From assembly GCA_018434355.1 (NCBI GenBank), contig JAHDPL010000023.1, positions 62,001 to 126,000 on the forward strand: a stretch of 64,000 nucleotides of DNA, given 5' to 3'. A program made the position numbers and the translations under genes. Origin of the DNA: Sporomusaceae bacterium (GTDB lineage: Bacteria; Bacillota; Negativicutes; UBA1444). Shown piece after piece: positions 52,295 to 61,998 of the stretch. Position 1 is the stretch's first letter. Each line of letters starts with the position of its first letter. The notes below the pieces were generated by a model, which was given only the letters and a program-made list of their open reading frames with translations, was not told the DNA's origin and ran no database searches.

Positions 52295-52914
52295 TGATGG
52301 GAAAACAAAAGTTGATTGAATTGCTCAAAGGCGTTGCGCCGAGTTATCTGGTTGCATTGTACCTGGTGCTGGTGCTCGCGCTGGGCATGCTGATTTCGTC
52401 GCTGTTGTTGTACCCGCAGGAGCAGCGGATCGGCGAATTGACCCGCCAGTTGCAGGTTGAGCAGCAAAAACTGACTGTGGTGGAAAATTTTATCCTGGCG
52501 AATCCGGATGCCGACAAGCGTTTGTTTGAACTGCAACAGTCGTTGGCGCGGGTGGAAAAGGCGTTGCCGGGTTCGCTTGATGTGTCGCTGTTCATGGCGC
52601 AGTTGCAGCGGGATGCTGCGGCGACAGGCGTCAAACTAACCAATGTCAAGCCGTCGGCGTTGGTCGACCGCGCCGGTTACCGGGAAATGCCGATCGAAGT
52701 GGCAATCGAAGGCAATTATCATGCGACGCTGGCGTTCCTGAAAAAGCTGGAAGATGGCGAACGGTTCAACCTGCCGACCGGGTTCCTGGTCCAGCGAAAG
52801 CAGGACAAGTTGACGACGAGGCTGAATATGCAGATATTCTGCTATGGGGTCACGCCGCGTCCGGCGGCGGGAACGGCGACGCCCGCTGCGGTTCCCGTTC
52901 CGGCGGCCCGTTAG
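52294..52914 (+). CDS. pilO: Type IV pilus assembly protein PilO
   Basis: 206 residues: a membrane segment (about 18-40), coiled coil (IGELTRQLQVEQQKLTVVE) and a ferredoxin-like domain that pairs with PilN, ending in a Pro/Ala-rich tail. Start uncertain among GTG 52291, ATG 52294 and ATG 52297. It is the last gene of the pilus operon; pilP and the secretin gene pilQ do not follow. Confidence 0.9.
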   Translation: MMGKQKLIELLKGVAPSYLVALYLVLVLALGMLISSLLLYPQEQRIGELTRQLQVEQQKLTVVENFILANPDADKRLFELQQSLARVEKALPGSLDVSLFMAQLQRDAAATGVKLTNVKPSALVDRAGYREMPIEVAIEGNYHATLAFLKKLEDGERFNLPTGFLVQRKQDKLTTRLNMQIFCYGVTPRPAAGTATPAAVPVPAAR

Positions 52915-52924
52915 ATTTTTCGCG

Positions 52925-52951
52925 GCAGGCCTGGCAATCGGGCCTGCTTTT
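52925..52951 (+). terminator. Terminator after pilO
   Basis: GCAGGCC (52925-52931) pairs with GGCCTGC (52941-52947), then four T. Confidence 0.7.
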
Positions 52952-53019
52952 CGTATTATCGCGTTTGGTTTGGTTTCGCGTGATGTAGCATGGTAGCAAG
53001 GAAAGTTGGAGGGGTAGTT

Positions 53020-54090
53020 ATGTTACGGTTTTTGACTGCGGGAGAATCGCATGGTCCGTGCCTGACCGCGATTGTCGAAGGGTTGCCGGCCGGGTTGTCG
53101 CTGGACGAGGCGCGGTTCAACCAGGAAATGGCCAGACGGCAGGAAGGGTTTGGCCGCGGCGGCCGGATGAAGATTGAGCGAGACCGGGCAGAGATATTGT
53201 CCGGGGTGCGGTTTGGCCAGACGCTCGGCAGCCCGGTCAGTTTGCGCGTCGTCAATGCGGATTGGGTGAACTGGGAAACGAAGATGGCGGCGTTCGGCGA
53301 ACCTGCCGGACCGGCGGTGACAGCGCCGAGGCCTGGGCATGCCGATCTTGGCGGTTGTCAGAAATATGACCGCGCTGATGTGCGCGACATCCTGGAACGG
53401 GCCAGCGCGCGTGAAACGGCGGCGCGGGTGGCGGTCGGCGCTTTGTGCCGGCAGCTGCTGGAAGCCTGCGGGATTTTGGTTGCTTCAAGGGTGGTGTCGA
53501 TTGGTGGCGCGACGGAGACGGCAGCCCAGGAGGCTTTGATTGCCGGGGCCAAGGCAGCCGGCGACACGCTGGGCGGCTGTTTTGAAGTCACGGCGACCGG
53601 CTTGATGCCGGGTCTGGGCAGCCATATCCAGTGGGACCGCCGGCTTGACGGGCAGATTGCGGCGGCGATCGTGTCGATTCCTGCAATCAAAGGCGTGGAG
53701 TTCGGTGAAGGTTTTCGCTGCGGTGAGTTGCTTGGCAGTCAGGTGCATGACGAGATTTTTTATAGCGAATCCCGCGGCTATTATCGCAATACCAATCGGG
53801 CCGGCGGCATCGAGGGCGGCATGACGAACGGCGAGCCGATCGTGCTGCGGGCGGTGATGAAGCCGATTCCCACGTTGACCCGACCGCTGCATTCGGTGGA
53901 TATCCTGTCGCAGCAGCCGGTACTGGCGAACAGCGAACGCAGCGACGTCTGCGCGGTGGCGGCAGCGGCCTGCGTGGCCGAAGCGATGCTGTGCATCGCT
54001 TTGTCGTCGGCGCTGCTTGATAAATTCGCCGGCGACTCGCTGCCGCAACTACTGGCGGCGATTGCTCATTACCGGCAAAATCTGCGGTAG
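53020..54090 (+). CDS. aroC: Chorismate synthase
   Basis: Last shikimate-pathway enzyme (EPSP to chorismate, FMN-dependent); 356 residues. Signatures: FLTAGESHGPCLTAIVEGLPAG, RQEGFGRGGRMKIE, and GIEGGMTNGEPIVLRAVMKPIPT. TGGAGGGG precedes ATG 53020. Heads aroC-aroK-aroB. Confidence 0.97.
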   Translation: MLRFLTAGESHGPCLTAIVEGLPAGLSLDEARFNQEMARRQEGFGRGGRMKIERDRAEILSGVRFGQTLGSPVSLRVVNADWVNWETKMAAFGEPAGPAVTAPRPGHADLGGCQKYDRADVRDILERASARETAARVAVGALCRQLLEACGILVASRVVSIGGATETAAQEALIAGAKAAGDTLGGCFEVTATGLMPGLGSHIQWDRRLDGQIAAAIVSIPAIKGVEFGEGFRCGELLGSQVHDEIFYSESRGYYRNTNRAGGIEGGMTNGEPIVLRAVMKPIPTLTRPLHSVDILSQQPVLANSERSDVCAVAAAACVAEAMLCIALSSALLDKFAGDSLPQLLAAIAHYRQNLR

Positions 54091-54096
54091 TCGCAA

Positions 54097-54651
54097 ATGA
54101 AAAACATTGTCTTGCTAGGCTTCATGGGCAGCGGCAAAAGCTGCGTCGGCCAACTTCTCGCCGAGCGGCTGGGCCGCAACTTTATCGATATTGATGCGCA
54201 GGTGGAGCAGGCGATTGGCATGAGTATCGCCGATTACTTCGCGCAGTTTGGCGAAGCGGCGTTTCGCGAGCGTGAATCGGCGGCGGTGGAGGTCGTGGCG
54301 GCGCAGTCCGGCGCGGTGATTTCAACCGGCGGCGGCGTGGTGTTGCGGCAACAGAACATTGACCGGCTCAAAACAAACGGAATTCTATTCTGCTTGTCGG
54401 CTTGCGAGACAACGATTGTGGAACGGACGGCCGGCGATCGGCTAAGGCCGCTGCTTAACCGACCGGACCGGCTGCAGGAGATCCGGCGACTGTTGGCCGA
54501 GCGGCAACCGCTATACCGACAGGCCGATCATTGGATCGAAACCGACGGCAGGACGGCGGTGGAAGTGGCCGCGGCGATTTTGCGAATCTTAGATGGGGAG
54601 GCGTATGTGCATGGAAACGATCCGGGTCAATCTGGGCAGTCGCAGTTATGA
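54097..54651 (+). CDS. aroK: Shikimate kinase
   Basis: 184 residues. Walker A GFMGSGKSCVGQ, DIDAQVEQ, STGGGVVL and the lid Arg in AGDRLRPLLNR identify shikimate 3-phosphate synthesis. It starts 6 bases after aroC and overlaps aroB by 41 bases. Confidence 0.95.
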   Translation: MKNIVLLGFMGSGKSCVGQLLAERLGRNFIDIDAQVEQAIGMSIADYFAQFGEAAFRERESAAVEVVAAQSGAVISTGGGVVLRQQNIDRLKTNGILFCLSACETTIVERTAGDRLRPLLNRPDRLQEIRRLLAERQPLYRQADHWIETDGRTAVEVAAAILRILDGEAYVHGNDPGQSGQSQL

Positions 54652-55702
54652 CATCCGGGTTCAGGTAGCCGGCCTGGCCGCCATCGGCAACTGGGCCGCC
54701 GGTTTCCCGATAGAAAAAAAAGTGATGGTCGTGGCGGACGAAAACACCGCCTTTTTATTTGGCAGGCAGGCGAAAGACAGTCTGCAACAGGCCGGATTTA
54801 GCGTGACAATGGCAGTCGTACCGGCGGGTGAGGCTTCCAAGTCTCTGTCGCAAGCGGATGTGCTGTATGCCCAGGCGATTGTAGCCGGCTTGGACCGCAA
54901 CTGCGCGATTATGGCGCTGGGCGGCGGCGTGGTCGGCGATCTGGCTGGGTTTGTTGCTGCAACCTATCTGCGTGGCGTGCCATTTCTACAAGTTCCCACC
55001 ACTTTGCTGTCGCAGGTCGACTCCAGTGTCGGCGGCAAAGTCGCGGTGAACCATCATCTGGGCAAAAATCTGATCGGCGCTTTTTATCAACCGATGGGGG
55101 TTTTGATCGATCCGCAGACGTTACAGTCATTGCCGCCACGCGAGTTTGCCTCCGGCATGGCGGAAGTGATTAAATACGGCTTGATCTTTGACGCAGATTT
55201 TTTTGCCAAACTGTCGGACGCCGCAGCAGCGGTGCAGAATCGCGACCCGCAGCAACTGGCAGGCATTGTGGCCGATTGTTGCCGGATGAAGGCGGCGGTG
55301 GTGGAGCGTGACGAACAGGACCTCGGCGAGCGGATGCTGCTGAACTTTGGGCATACGGCAGGACATGCGATTGAGACGGCAGGTGAATTTAGCCGCTTCA
55401 CGCATGGTGAAGCAGTAGCGCTGGGGATGCTGGTAGCCGGCCGATTGAGCGAGCTGACCGGAATGCTACCGCAGGGGACGACCGATGAAATCCGCCGCGT
55501 AGGTTCTGCTTACGGGCTGCCGCTGTCTGCCGACGGATTGGACGCAGCGGAGTTGATTTCTCATATGGGGACGGACAAGAAGCGGGCCGCAGGCCAATTG
55601 CGCTGGGTCTTGCTGGAGCGCATCGGTCAGGCGACGCTGCGCAGCGGGATCGCAACCGAATCTATTGAAAAAGCGTTGCGGGAAATTCTGCCGATAGAGT
55701 AA
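54611..55702 (+). CDS. aroB: 3-dehydroquinate synthase
   Basis: Converts DAHP to 3-dehydroquinate, NAD+ and Zn dependent; 363 residues. Signatures: ALGGGVVGDLAGFVAATYLRGV, PTTLLSQVDSSVGGK, and the Zn ligand region NFGHTAGHAIE. ATG 54611 follows GGGGAGG at good spacing, although ATG 54593 and 54605 are in frame. Overlaps the end of aroK. Confidence 0.96.
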   Translation: METIRVNLGSRSYDIRVQVAGLAAIGNWAAGFPIEKKVMVVADENTAFLFGRQAKDSLQQAGFSVTMAVVPAGEASKSLSQADVLYAQAIVAGLDRNCAIMALGGGVVGDLAGFVAATYLRGVPFLQVPTTLLSQVDSSVGGKVAVNHHLGKNLIGAFYQPMGVLIDPQTLQSLPPREFASGMAEVIKYGLIFDADFFAKLSDAAAAVQNRDPQQLAGIVADCCRMKAAVVERDEQDLGERMLLNFGHTAGHAIETAGEFSRFTHGEAVALGMLVAGRLSELTGMLPQGTTDEIRRVGSAYGLPLSADGLDAAELISHMGTDKKRAAGQLRWVLLERIGQATLRSGIATESIEKALREILPIE

Positions 55703-55790
55703 AATGAAGTGATAGGCATTTTGCATTCGAGTATGTCAAAAAAATCAGGTTTTCTTCCGTCGAAAAAAATGAAAAGAAGGTTGAACAAAA

Positions 55791-56945
55791 TTGCGGTTCT
55801 TCAGTTCATTACAAGCGCCCCGTAAAAAATGGCAGATCATCGGGATTGGCCTGTTAGTCTGCCTGATTCTGTTCATTGCCTATAAAATAACTTCCAACCT
55901 GATGCGGGAGAAAGAGCGGGCGGCCCGGGCGCTGGCCGGCCGGACGGTGACCGTCGAGGCGGCGGTGGTAGGCAAACGCGACATTGCGCCGGCCTTCAGT
56001 TTCTCCGCCAACCTGGAGGCGATCTGGTCGACCGATGTTTCGCCGAAAGCCGACGGTCGGATCGATAAACTGTTTGTCGATGAAGGCGATGCGGTGACGG
56101 CCGGTATGTTGCTGGCCCAGCTGGATGTTAACGAATTGGCGGCCCAGGTCATGCAGGCCGAAGGACAACTGCTGCAGGCCAAGGCTACTCTGGAGCTGAG
56201 CGTGCTCAACTTCCAGCGGATGGATGCGTTGTATCAGAAAAATGCCGTTTCCGCCCATACGCTCGATAGTGCAAGGACCCAGCGCGATCTGGCCCAAGGT
56301 AGCGTGAACGCGGCGCAGGGGAATTTGTTGCTGCTGAAAGCGCGGCTGGATAACGCCCGAATTATATCGCCGCTTGCCGGCGTTGTCATTAAGCGTTATG
56401 TACAGGCAGGCACCTTTTCAAAAGCCGGCTCGCCGATTTTCGCCGTGGCCGATACTTCGACCCTGTTAGCAAAAGCAATGGTCGGCGAAGCACAGATTGC
56501 CGAACTTTCGGTGGGAACGCCGGTGAAAATCAGTCTGAACGCCCTGCAAGGACAAGAATTCAAAGGCGTGTTGACCCGGCTATCGCCGGCAGCCTCGGTG
56601 CCAACCCGCACCTTCACGGCCGAAGTCAGCATCCCTAATCCGGACAATAGGCTAAAGGTCGGCATGTATGCCAATGCCTACATCGGCGGCCAGGTTCGCA
56701 AGAATGTGCTGGCGGTGCCGGAAGGCGCGCTGGTGCTGCGCGAAGATCAAAAGACGGTGTTCGTAGTGCTTTCTGACAACAAGGTCATGCAGCGGGTGCT
56801 GAAGCTGGGCGATGCCGCCGGCGGCTGGGTGGAAGTAAAGGATGGCGTCAAGGAAGGCGAACGGATCGTGGTGGCCGGTCAGCATAAACTGAAAGACGGT
56901 CTCTCGGTCAGGCTGGAAGCCGCCGGAGGACAGCAAACAAAATGA
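55791..56945 (+). CDS. RND efflux periplasmic adaptor (membrane fusion protein)
   Basis: 384 residues. N-terminal anchor (about 16-34), a lipoyl-like half (ADGRIDKLFVDEGDAVTAGMLLAQLD), alpha-helical hairpin (about 105-160), second lipoyl half (ARIISPLAGVVIKRYVQAG) and beta-barrel. TTG 55791 follows AGAAGG. It overlaps the pump gene by 4 bases. No outer-membrane factor gene is adjacent. Confidence 0.93.
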   Translation: MRFFSSLQAPRKKWQIIGIGLLVCLILFIAYKITSNLMREKERAARALAGRTVTVEAAVVGKRDIAPAFSFSANLEAIWSTDVSPKADGRIDKLFVDEGDAVTAGMLLAQLDVNELAAQVMQAEGQLLQAKATLELSVLNFQRMDALYQKNAVSAHTLDSARTQRDLAQGSVNAAQGNLLLLKARLDNARIISPLAGVVIKRYVQAGTFSKAGSPIFAVADTSTLLAKAMVGEAQIAELSVGTPVKISLNALQGQEFKGVLTRLSPAASVPTRTFTAEVSIPNPDNRLKVGMYANAYIGGQVRKNVLAVPEGALVLREDQKTVFVVLSDNKVMQRVLKLGDAAGGWVEVKDGVKEGERIVVAGQHKLKDGLSVRLEAAGGQQTK

Positions 56946-59900
56946 TCAGGACATTCATCCGTCGTCCCGTATTTACTACGATGCTGGTCATGTTGCTCGT
57001 GGTGTTCGGCGTGACCTCCTATCCATCGCTTGGCATCGACCTCTACCCCGATATCGACTTTCCCATCGTCAATGTGACGGTTACCTATACCGGCGCTTCG
57101 CCGGAGGAAATGGAAGGCCTGGTCACCAAACCGATCGAGGATGCGGTCAGTTCTGTCTCCGGCATCAAGACCCTGTCGTCGGTTTCGCGCGAGGGAATCT
57201 CGCAGACCACGATCGAGTTTGAGTTGGGGACCAATGCTAAACTGGCGGCCAACGACGTGCGGGAGAAAGTCGCCGGCGTGCGGCGACGACTGCCGGATCA
57301 GATCGACGAGCCGGTGGTGCAGCGTTACGACATTACCGCCCAGTCAATCCTCAACTTCAGTCTGGCTTCGACCGCCCGCGAACGCGGCGAGATCCGCAAG
57401 ATCGCCGAAGACGTGGTGAAAGACGAACTGCAGCGACTGGAAGGCGTGGCCGAAGTTAACGTCTACGGCGCAGGCAACCGTGAAATCCGCATCTATGTGG
57501 AACCAGCCAAACTGGAAGCCTATAACGTCGGGTTCCAGACCATCTTTGACCTGGTGAACTCCCACAACTACAATACGCCGGGCGGCCGGGTCAAATCCAA
57601 CGGCAACGAGATGACGATCCGCACCCTCGGCAAATACAAGACGGTGGACGAAATCGGCAAGATCGTGGTTTCAAACCAGGGTGGCCGGGTGATCCGACTG
57701 TCTGACGTGGCCAAGATTGAGGACGGTTGGGCCGAAGAGCGGGTGTTCGCCCAGACGATGGGAACCCCCAGCGTACTGGTCTGGGTGCAGAAACAGTCCG
57801 GCACCAACACCGTGCAGATCGCCGAGCGAGTCAAAGCAAGAATGATACAACTGGAAAAGAACGTATTGCCGGAAGATATCAAAGTGGCGATCGTCCGCGA
57901 TAACTCGGTCTATATCCGCGACAATGTCGATGATGTCATGTCGTCTCTGGTATTGGGCGGCTTGCTGGCGGTGTTGATCACATTCCTGTTCATCCGCGAC
58001 TGGCGGGCCACGGTAATTGCCGGCATTTCGATCCCCACTTCGATCATCGCGACGTTTTTCCTGATGAAAGCAATGAACTTCACACTGAACAACATGTCGC
58101 TGCTGGCACTCAGTCTGGCGGTCGGCATTCTGATTGACGATGCGATTGTTGTTGTCGAAAATATCGTCCGGCACGTCGAAGAAGGCAACACGCCGCTGGA
58201 AGCAGCCGGTTCCGGCACCAACGAGATTGCGCTGGCGGTTTTCGCGGCCACCTTGTCGCTGCTGGCGGTATTTGTGCCGGTCGGCAGCATGGGCGAGATC
58301 ATCGGCCAGTTTTTCAAACAGTTCGGCCTGACCGTTGCCTTTGCCATCGCATTTTCCCTGTTTGTCGCATTTACGATGGTTCCGACGATGTCGGCTTATT
58401 GGCTGCGGCCGCTCGACAAGAAAGCGGTGCCGGCAAGTGCGGTCGGTCGCTGGATCAAGGCGGTGCTGGACCGCTGGCAATACTGGTTTGAATCGCTCAG
58501 CGTACTGTATGTTGAACTGCTGCGCTGGTCTTTGAAAAGGCCGAAAAAAATCCTCGCGGTCGCGTTTCTGACCCTGTTCATAAACTTGCTATTGGTCCCA
58601 TTTATTGGCTTTGAATTCCAGCCGACCTATGACTCAGGCGAGTTCAGCATCGGCATCGCCGCACCGGCCGGCACTTCTATCGAGAAGATGAAGGAACTGG
58701 TGGCGCCGGTCGAAAAGGAAATCCTGGCGATTCCAGAACTCGACAGGGCGTTCCTATTGCTCGGCGCGGGCCGGCAACCGCCATACAAGGCCAGCATGGG
58801 GATCAAACTGGTTCCCAGCAGTGAGCGTAAACGCACGATGACCCAGATCACCGATGAACTGCGGACCAAGCTGCGCAAATTCACCGCATTGAAACTGTCG
58901 GTGCAGATTGCCCAGATGTCGGGTCGCGGCGACGTGCGTCCCCTGCAGATCGCTCTGCGCGGACCGGATCTGCACAACCTGACGCAATATGCCCAGACGT
59001 TGGCTGAAGCGATGAAGCAGATTCCCGGTACTGCCGATGTGGATTATTCCGGCGAGCAGTATGAACCGGAGATCATCATCAAGTTTGATCCGGTGCGGGC
59101 CGGTGAAGTCGGACTGGAGCCGACTTCGGCCGGAACCGTCGTTCAGATGGCCTTCCTGGGCCTGGCGACCAAGAATCAATATACTGCCGGTGACAAGGAC
59201 TATGTGATCCGGGTACAGATGCCGGAGCAATCGCGGCGCGATATCAACGATGTCGCCAATATGCGGATTTCCACCAAGACCGGCCTGTTTGTCCGGTTGG
59301 GCGACGTGGCCGATGTCCAGTTGTCTTCCGGGCCGACCCAGATCGACCGCGAAGACCGGCAGCGTCAGATTATCGTTTACTCCAATGCGGTCGGCGTTTC
59401 GGTCGGAGAACTGGTGCAAAAGGTCGAAGCGTTGGTTCCCGGACTGAACATGCCGCTCGGCTATTCGCACAAATTCGTCGGTCAGGCCAAAATGATGGCG
59501 GATTCCTTTGCCGTTATCGCCCAGGCGCTACTGATGGCGGTCATTCTGATTTATATGGTGTTGGCGGCTCAATTCGAAAGTTACATCCATCCGCTGACGA
59601 TCATGCTGTCCTTGCCGTTCGCGATGGTCGGCGCCTTGCTCGGCCTATTGATCGGCGGCCACACCATCAACATCATGTCGTTGATCGGCGTGATCCTGCT
59701 GATGGGCCTGGTCACCAAGACCTCGATCCTGCTGGTCGACTACACGATCCAGCTGCGTGATGAAGGGGTGCCGATCGTGGAAGCACTGGTAAAATCGGGC
59801 TCGGTGCGTTTGCGGCCGATCATGATGACTACGCTTTCGACGATTCTCGGCATGTTGCCGCTGGCGCTCGGATTGGGTGCGGGGGCTGAACTGCGGGCCT

Positions 59901-60040
59901 CGATGGCGGTCGCGGTTATCGGCGGACTGATTACTTCGTCGCTGTTGACGCTGGTCGTGGTGCCGCTTGCTTATTACATGATCGACCGGTTCCAGATCGG
60001 CCTGAAACACAAGAAAATGAGCCACATTCATCCGGAATAG
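56942..60040 (+). CDS. RND efflux transporter, HAE1 family
   Basis: 1032 residues, the full RND length: 12 membrane segments, TM1 near residue 11, two large periplasmic loops, and TM2-6 with LSLAVGILIDDAIVVVENIVRHVEEG holding the proton-relay Asp pair. It pumps drugs or amphiphiles from periplasm or membrane across a tripartite system with the upstream adaptor, which implies an outer membrane. Substrate unknown. Confidence 0.96.
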   Translation: MIRTFIRRPVFTTMLVMLLVVFGVTSYPSLGIDLYPDIDFPIVNVTVTYTGASPEEMEGLVTKPIEDAVSSVSGIKTLSSVSREGISQTTIEFELGTNAKLAANDVREKVAGVRRRLPDQIDEPVVQRYDITAQSILNFSLASTARERGEIRKIAEDVVKDELQRLEGVAEVNVYGAGNREIRIYVEPAKLEAYNVGFQTIFDLVNSHNYNTPGGRVKSNGNEMTIRTLGKYKTVDEIGKIVVSNQGGRVIRLSDVAKIEDGWAEERVFAQTMGTPSVLVWVQKQSGTNTVQIAERVKARMIQLEKNVLPEDIKVAIVRDNSVYIRDNVDDVMSSLVLGGLLAVLITFLFIRDWRATVIAGISIPTSIIATFFLMKAMNFTLNNMSLLALSLAVGILIDDAIVVVENIVRHVEEGNTPLEAAGSGTNEIALAVFAATLSLLAVFVPVGSMGEIIGQFFKQFGLTVAFAIAFSLFVAFTMVPTMSAYWLRPLDKKAVPASAVGRWIKAVLDRWQYWFESLSVLYVELLRWSLKRPKKILAVAFLTLFINLLLVPFIGFEFQPTYDSGEFSIGIAAPAGTSIEKMKELVAPVEKEILAIPELDRAFLLLGAGRQPPYKASMGIKLVPSSERKRTMTQITDELRTKLRKFTALKLSVQIAQMSGRGDVRPLQIALRGPDLHNLTQYAQTLAEAMKQIPGTADVDYSGEQYEPEIIIKFDPVRAGEVGLEPTSAGTVVQMAFLGLATKNQYTAGDKDYVIRVQMPEQSRRDINDVANMRISTKTGLFVRLGDVADVQLSSGPTQIDREDRQRQIIVYSNAVGVSVGELVQKVEALVPGLNMPLGYSHKFVGQAKMMADSFAVIAQALLMAVILIYMVLAAQFESYIHPLTIMLSLPFAMVGALLGLLIGGHTINIMSLIGVILLMGLVTKTSILLVDYTIQLRDEGVPIVEALVKSGSVRLRPIMMTTLSTILGMLPLALGLGAGAELRASMAVAVIGGLITSSLLTLVVVPLAYYMIDRFQIGLKHKKMSHIHPE

Positions 60041-60068
60041 CGATAAAATGACGAATGGAGTGTAGTGG

Positions 60069-60821
60069 ATGGATCGCGACGCGGTCATAGAAATACTGGA
60101 AGGTTATCGGTCGGGCTCAGTCAGTCAGGCGCAGGCGCTGGAGAAGCTGACCTGCCTGCCATTCGAAGACCTGGACGATATCAAGATCGACCATCACCGG
60201 GCGCTGCGGCAGGGGTTTCCTGAAGTGGTGTTTTGCCCAGGCAAGGCCACGGAACAAATCGTGCGGGCGATGAGCGAACTTGCCCGAATCAGTCCGAATG
60301 TACTGGCCAGCCGGGCTACGGCGGAAGTTTTCGCCGCAGTGAAGGCAGTGCTGCCTGATGTAGTCTATAACGAACGGGCCAGACTGGTGATCCTGGAGCG
60401 CGAGCCGCTGCCGAAGGACCCGGATCGGTTCATCCTGGTAATGACGGCAGGTACCGGCGATGTGCCGGTGGCCGAGGAAGCGGCGGCGACCGCCGAAGTG
60501 ATGGGCAACCGGGTAGAGCGGGTGTTTGATGTCGGGGTGGCGGGGATTCACCGTCTGCTGGCGCATACGCCACTGATGCGACAGGCAAATGTGATCGTGG
60601 TTGCGGCCGGCATGGAAGGGGCGCTGGCCAGCGTGGTCGGCGGCATGGTCAATAAGCCGGTGATCGCGGTGCCGACCAGTATTGGTTATGGGGCCAATTT
60701 CCAGGGGCTGTCGGCCTTGTTGGCGATGCTGAACAGCTGCGCCGCCGGAGTGGGCGTGGTGAATATCGACAACGGTTTCGGCGCAGGGCGGCTTGCCGCG
60801 ATAATCAATCGGTTGAGGTGA
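60069..60821 (+). CDS. larB: LarB, pyridinium-3,5-biscarboxylate mononucleotide synthase
   Basis: 250 residues; carboxylates nicotinic acid adenine dinucleotide in the first step of nickel-pincer cofactor synthesis. The C-terminal PurE-like domain shows MTAGTGDVPVAEEAAATAEVMG and VVAAGMEGALASVVGGMV. The LarC gene follows at once. The cofactor serves lactate racemase and related enzymes; larA and larE are not in view. Confidence 0.94.
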   Translation: MDRDAVIEILEGYRSGSVSQAQALEKLTCLPFEDLDDIKIDHHRALRQGFPEVVFCPGKATEQIVRAMSELARISPNVLASRATAEVFAAVKAVLPDVVYNERARLVILEREPLPKDPDRFILVMTAGTGDVPVAEEAAATAEVMGNRVERVFDVGVAGIHRLLAHTPLMRQANVIVVAAGMEGALASVVGGMVNKPVIAVPTSIGYGANFQGLSALLAMLNSCAAGVGVVNIDNGFGAGRLAAIINRLR

Positions 60822-60825
60822 AGTT

Positions 60826-61998
60826 GTGCGGGCTGCATATTTGGATTGCTTTTCAGGCATCAGCGGCAATATGTTCCTGGGGGCGCTGGTTGACGCCGGT
60901 CTGCCGGAAGCGGTATTGCGCGATGCGATAGCCAAGATAGATCTAAGGGGATTTTCAATCAAGATCAAACCGGTCGATAAATGGGGCATACGGGCCACGC
61001 ATCTGGATGTGGACCTGACGTCGAAGCACCATCACCGAGGTCTGGCCGATATCCTGAAACTGATCCGCGCAGCGGAGTTGCCGGACACGGTCAAGGACAA
61101 AGCCTGTCTGGTGTTTGAACGCCTCGGCAAGGCTGAAGCCAAAGTGCACGGCATGCCGCTGGACAAGGTGCATTTTCATGAAGTCGGCGCCGTGGATGCG
61201 ATCATCGATATCGTAGGCACGGTGTTTGGCTTTCATTATCTCGGCGTGGAGCGGATCTACTGCTCGCCACTGCGGGTCGGCCGCGGCTTTGTCAAGGCGG
61301 CGCACGGCATTATGCCGATCCCGGCCCCGGCCACTGCCGAACTGTTGCACGGTATTCCCTGGTATCCCGGCGATATCGACAAGGAACTCGTGACGCCGAC
61401 CGGCGCAGCGTTGGTAGCGGAACTGTGCAGCGGCTTCGGCGACCGACCGTCCGGGTTTCTGGCCGAGAAAACGGCGTACGGCGCAGGAACTTGGGATCTG
61501 GTGATCCCCAATGTGATGCGGCTAAGTCTGGGAAGCTTGTCCGAACAAAAGACCAGCGACGAAATCTGGCAGCTGGAGGCGAATGTCGACGACAGTACGC
61601 CGGAAGTCATTGCCTATGCGATTGACAAGCTGCTTGCAGCCGGCGCGGTCGATGCCTGGATTACGCCGATCATCATGAAGAAAGGTCGCCCGGCCTTTTT
61701 GCTGTCGGCTTTGTGCACGGAAGCAAACAAAACGGCGGTCGAGGATGTCGTATTCGCCGAAACCTCAAGCATCGGCGTGCGCTGGCAACAGGTCCGGCGA
61801 ACGGTGGCTGACCGCAGCATGGTGGCGGTGCAGACGGAGTGGGGCACCGTCGGGGTCAAGGTCGCCGAGCGCGATGGTCAGGTGATCAATGTGGCGCCGG
61901 AATTCGGTGATTGTCGCCATTTGGCCGAGCAATCGGGCGCGCCGCTGAAAAAAATCTATCAGGCGGCCCTGCAGGCGTGGAACGGACTGAAACGATGA
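60826..61998 (+). CDS. larC: LarC, nickel insertase of the nickel-pincer cofactor pathway
   Basis: 390 residues in one open frame; in Lactobacillus plantarum larC is read through a programmed frameshift. LarC inserts Ni into the pincer nucleotide in a CTP-dependent reaction. Signatures: YLDCFSGISGNMFLGALVDAG, a His-rich stretch TSKHHHRGL, VHFHEVGAVDAIIDIVG, and VDDSTPE in the C-terminal half. GTG 60826 follows GAGGTG. Confidence 0.95.
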   Translation: MRAAYLDCFSGISGNMFLGALVDAGLPEAVLRDAIAKIDLRGFSIKIKPVDKWGIRATHLDVDLTSKHHHRGLADILKLIRAAELPDTVKDKACLVFERLGKAEAKVHGMPLDKVHFHEVGAVDAIIDIVGTVFGFHYLGVERIYCSPLRVGRGFVKAAHGIMPIPAPATAELLHGIPWYPGDIDKELVTPTGAALVAELCSGFGDRPSGFLAEKTAYGAGTWDLVIPNVMRLSLGSLSEQKTSDEIWQLEANVDDSTPEVIAYAIDKLLAAGAVDAWITPIIMKKGRPAFLLSALCTEANKTAVEDVVFAETSSIGVRWQQVRRTVADRSMVAVQTEWGTVGVKVAERDGQVINVAPEFGDCRHLAEQSGAPLKKIYQAALQAWNGLKR

